Assembly (NCBI GenBank): GCA_023015935.1
Contig: JALKAY010000001.1
Span: forward strand, 496,874 to 560,873
Direction of reading: 5' to 3'
DNA length: 64,000 bases
Source of the DNA: Flavobacteriaceae bacterium F08102
GTDB lineage: Bacteria; Bacteroidota; Bacteroidia; Flavobacteriales; Flavobacteriaceae
Position numbers and translations under genes: made by a program. Below the pieces are notes generated by a model. The model saw only the letters and a program-made list of their open reading frames with translations. It made no database searches and was not told where the DNA came from. Of this stretch, positions 62,795-64,000 are shown one piece after another (the first letter of the stretch is position 1; each line of letters begins with the position of its first letter).

Positions 62795-63223
62795 TTAACA
62801 AGGTATTTTAGCTACCCTTTTTTGATGACGTCCACCTTCAAATTTAGTAGTAAGAAATATATCTACAAAATTCACAGCTTGATAAGAAGAAACAAAACGC
62901 GCGGGAATGCTTAAAACATTTGCATCATTATGTAATCTTGCCAACGCAACCAATTCATTATTCCAACAAAGAGCGGCCCTAATTTTTTGATGTTTATTAG
63001 CGGTCATTTGTGCTCCATTTCCACTACCGCAAATTACAATTCCAAAATCGGCTTTTTTACACGCTACAGCTTCTGCAACTGGATGTACAAAGTCTGGATA
63101 ATCTATACTATCCTCTGAATCAGTTCCAAAATTATGCACTTCAATTCCCTTAGACTCTAAATGCGCAACGATTATCTTTTTATATGCGGTTCCCGCATGA
63201 TCATTACCAATGGCTATTTTCAT
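62795..63223 (-). CDS. rpiB: Ribose-5-phosphate isomerase B
   Basis: It interconverts ribose 5-phosphate and ribulose 5-phosphate in the pentose phosphate pathway. The opening AIGNDHAGTAYKKII, the GTDSEDSIDYPDF block and the catalytic-loop CGSGNGAQMTANK are RpiB signatures. At 142 residues it is full length. It is the first gene of the rpiB - GNAT - NUDIX operon. A perfect -7 box lies about 20 nt upstream. Confidence 0.96.
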   Translation of the reverse strand: MKIAIGNDHAGTAYKKIIVAHLESKGIEVHNFGTDSEDSIDYPDFVHPVAEAVACKKADFGIVICGSGNGAQMTANKHQKIRAALCWNNELVALARLHNDANVLSIPARFVSSYQAVNFVDIFLTTKFEGGRHQKRVAKIPC

Positions 63224-63243
63224 TTTAATATATTTTCAATGTC

Positions 63244-63251
63244 CAAATTTA
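63244..63251 (-). promoter_or_regulatory. -7 promoter element for the rpiB operon
   Basis: Minus-strand TAAATTTG, an exact -7 match, 20 nt before the ATG. A TTATAAACA-like site (CTATAAACA, 63254-63262) lies immediately upstream, in the -7 to -33 spacer. Confidence 0.5.
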
Positions 63252-63390
63252 CGCTATAAACACAAAAATAGGGCATTGTTAATTAATAAAATTATAACAT
63301 TGATAAATAATACTTTAAGATCTAATAATATTGTTTATAACTTCAAATTAAATTTGATAAAAAAATAACAAAAAATTAAAATTAAAATGC

Positions 63391-63432
63391 AATAGATAAT
63401 TGGTTTTAAATAACCAAAAAAGATTATCTATT
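63391..63432. repeat. Inverted repeat with 10-bp outer arms
   Basis: AATAGATAAT (63391-63400) is perfectly complementary to ATTATCTATT (63423-63432). Inside, TTGGTT and AACCAA (63400-63405, 63412-63417) can form a second stem. It is AT-rich and lacks a strong GC core, so it is not a typical terminator. Confidence 0.7.
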
Positions 63433-63793
63433 TTTAACTACTTTTTATAAACATTAAAATACCATATTCTTAACTATTTTTTTAAAAACGTTATTCAAAA
63501 AACTTGTGTTTTTAGGTTATTAACAAACTGTTTATAACTGTAATTAATTCCTTGATAATGAACTTTTTTAAATAAGTAAAACTCGACTCATAACATGTTA
63601 ATCAAAATTTAACAATGAAATAAAAAAATATATTTTCACTTTTTTATACCTTCTATTAACATCCTATTATAGACATCAGTTTCTTTTTTAAAATTTTAAA
63701 TAAAATATAATATATACTATATAATTGTTTATAAACTTTTCAAAAATTACAATGGTTAATCTTCTGGTCAACAGTCCTTTTTACCGTATTAAA

Positions 63794-63823
63794 TTGATAT
63801 ATAATTAGAAAATCGTACCTTAG
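63794..63823 (+). promoter_or_regulatory. Promoter of the NHL-repeat gene (TTG-N19-TACCTTAG)
   Basis: TTG (63794-63796), a 19-nt spacer, then TACCTTAG (63816-63823), one mismatch from the -7 consensus. Transcription would start near 63827, just ahead of a short upstream reading frame. Confidence 0.6.
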
Positions 63824-63835
63824 CCCTCTAAAACT

Positions 63836-63871
63836 ATGAAATTAGAAAATTTAAATTCCCCTATGTTATGA
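63836..63871 (+). CDS. Eleven-codon upstream reading frame, possible leader peptide
   Basis: ATG at 63836 opens an 11-codon frame (MKLENLNSPML) whose TGA (63869-63871) overlaps the ATG of the NHL gene as ATGA. The overlap would allow translational coupling. It may be chance; conservation in relatives would be needed to support it. Confidence 0.3.
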   Translation: MKLENLNSPML

Positions 63872-64000
63872 AAAAAAATTACTTTTTTATTTTACTAGTA
63901 CTTTGTGTTTTTGTGGGACAAAGTCAAACCATTACCACAGTAGCTGGTAATGGAAATTCCGGCTTTTCGGGCGATGGAGATTTAGCAACCACGGCAAAAT
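63868..64000 (+). CDS. NHL-repeat exported protein (partial, 5' end only)
   Basis: The frame runs off the window after 44 codons. A signal peptide (MKKNYFFILLVLCVFVGQSQ) is followed by TITTVAGNGNSGFSGDGDLA, the start of the NHL/beta-propeller repeats common in secreted Bacteroidota proteins. Such proteins are often long and carry a C-terminal T9SS sorting signal, which cannot be checked here. It has its own promoter and a possible coupled leader frame. Confidence 0.8.
   Translation, partial: MKKNYFFILLVLCVFVGQSQTITTVAGNGNSGFSGDGDLATTAK

Larger units (their letters stand above)
63224..63867. other. 644-bp AT-rich intergenic region with repeated TTATAAACA-type sites
   Basis: A very AT-rich non-coding stretch between divergent genes. 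It holds the rpiB -7 box (63244-63251), a complete promoter for the NHL protein (63794-63823), an inverted repeat (63391-63432), and six copies or near-copies of TTATAAACA on the two strands at 63254, 63332, 63445, 63517, 63529 and 63726. No reading frame of useful length or tRNA is seen. Confidence 0.7.

Noticed and set aside
63224-63867. CRISPR array or tandem repeat in the AT-rich gap
   Set aside because: The repeated 9-mers are irregularly spaced, on both strands, and have no constant repeat-spacer structure.
1-64000. Mobile element, prophage or defence island
   Set aside because: No transposase, integrase, phage structural gene, restriction or CRISPR gene was found; gene content and spacing are those of core genome throughout.

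Overview
This window looks like chromosomal core sequence from a member of the Bacteroidota, most likely Flavobacteriaceae. The evidence is an AT-rich sequence, many matches to the Bacteroidetes promoter consensus (-33 TTG, -7 TAnnTTTG), few Shine-Dalgarno sites, and families largely confined to that phylum (DUF4292, DUF4271, DUF4296, DUF2480, DUF5689, DUF3078, HU-CCDC81/SPOR, the long PurF paralogue). I see no insertion sequence, prophage, CRISPR array, rRNA or tRNA. Nearly all genes read as intact, tightly packed housekeeping genes.

Layout. 1-8010 (minus strand): partial pgi, an M23 lipoprotein, a DUF3108 protein, tryptophan 2,3-dioxygenase, tilS and an S41 tail-specific protease. 8011-10790 (plus): a 592-bp gap, then surE, a small membrane protein and lpxB. 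10868-12202 (minus): a MATE transporter. 12511-18604 (plus): comEC, a sugar-phosphate nucleotidyltransferase, a TPR protein, a DUF4292 lipoprotein and a degenerate EnvC-like M23 protein. 18601-20120 (minus): a thioesterase and an HU-CCDC81/SPOR protein. 20220-21320 (plus): dprA. 21317-24681 (minus): a hypothetical protein, a SulP transporter, a beta-carbonic anhydrase and a small membrane protein. 24917-28737 (plus): kbl, a QueD/PTPS homologue, lpxH and radA. 28734-29657 (minus): a DUF3829-like lipoprotein.

29867-34485 (plus) holds a SusC/D-like pair, a TonB-dependent receptor and a DUF5689/lamin-tail lipoprotein. It converges on 34601-36464 (minus), an exported DUF695-RraB protein and an endonuclease/exonuclease/phosphatase enzyme. 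Then come hflX (plus), a CNNM/CBS protein, a DUF3078 outer-membrane protein and Fe-S genes (DUF2480, DUF59, sufE; minus). 41450-46639 (plus) carries a PfkB kinase, a long PurF-like enzyme, a lipoprotein and an AlbA_2 protein. Cytochrome c, an SDR enzyme and an ALDH7 dehydrogenase follow. 50017-52342 (minus) is a lipoprotein / ECF sigma factor / inner-membrane-plus-barrel protein operon. The rest holds a LuxE-like adenylating enzyme, TetR, tyrS, an epimerase, a glycosyltransferase-pyrC-DUF4296 operon, DUF4271-hemD, recA and a rpiB-GNAT-NUDIX operon. The window ends in a 644-bp AT-rich gap and the start of an NHL-repeat protein.

The most interesting candidates are: the sigma-factor operon whose partner protein appears to have both an inner-membrane helix and an outer-membrane barrel; the receptor/lipoprotein/nuclease neighbourhood; the HU-TM-SPOR protein; the 644-bp gap with repeated TTATAAACA-type 9-mers; back-to-back divergent -7 boxes between sufE and pfkB; and a possible ~100-nt RNA between the MATE gene and comEC. 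No self-evidently new defence or mobile system is visible. All family calls come from reading motifs by eye, with no database search.
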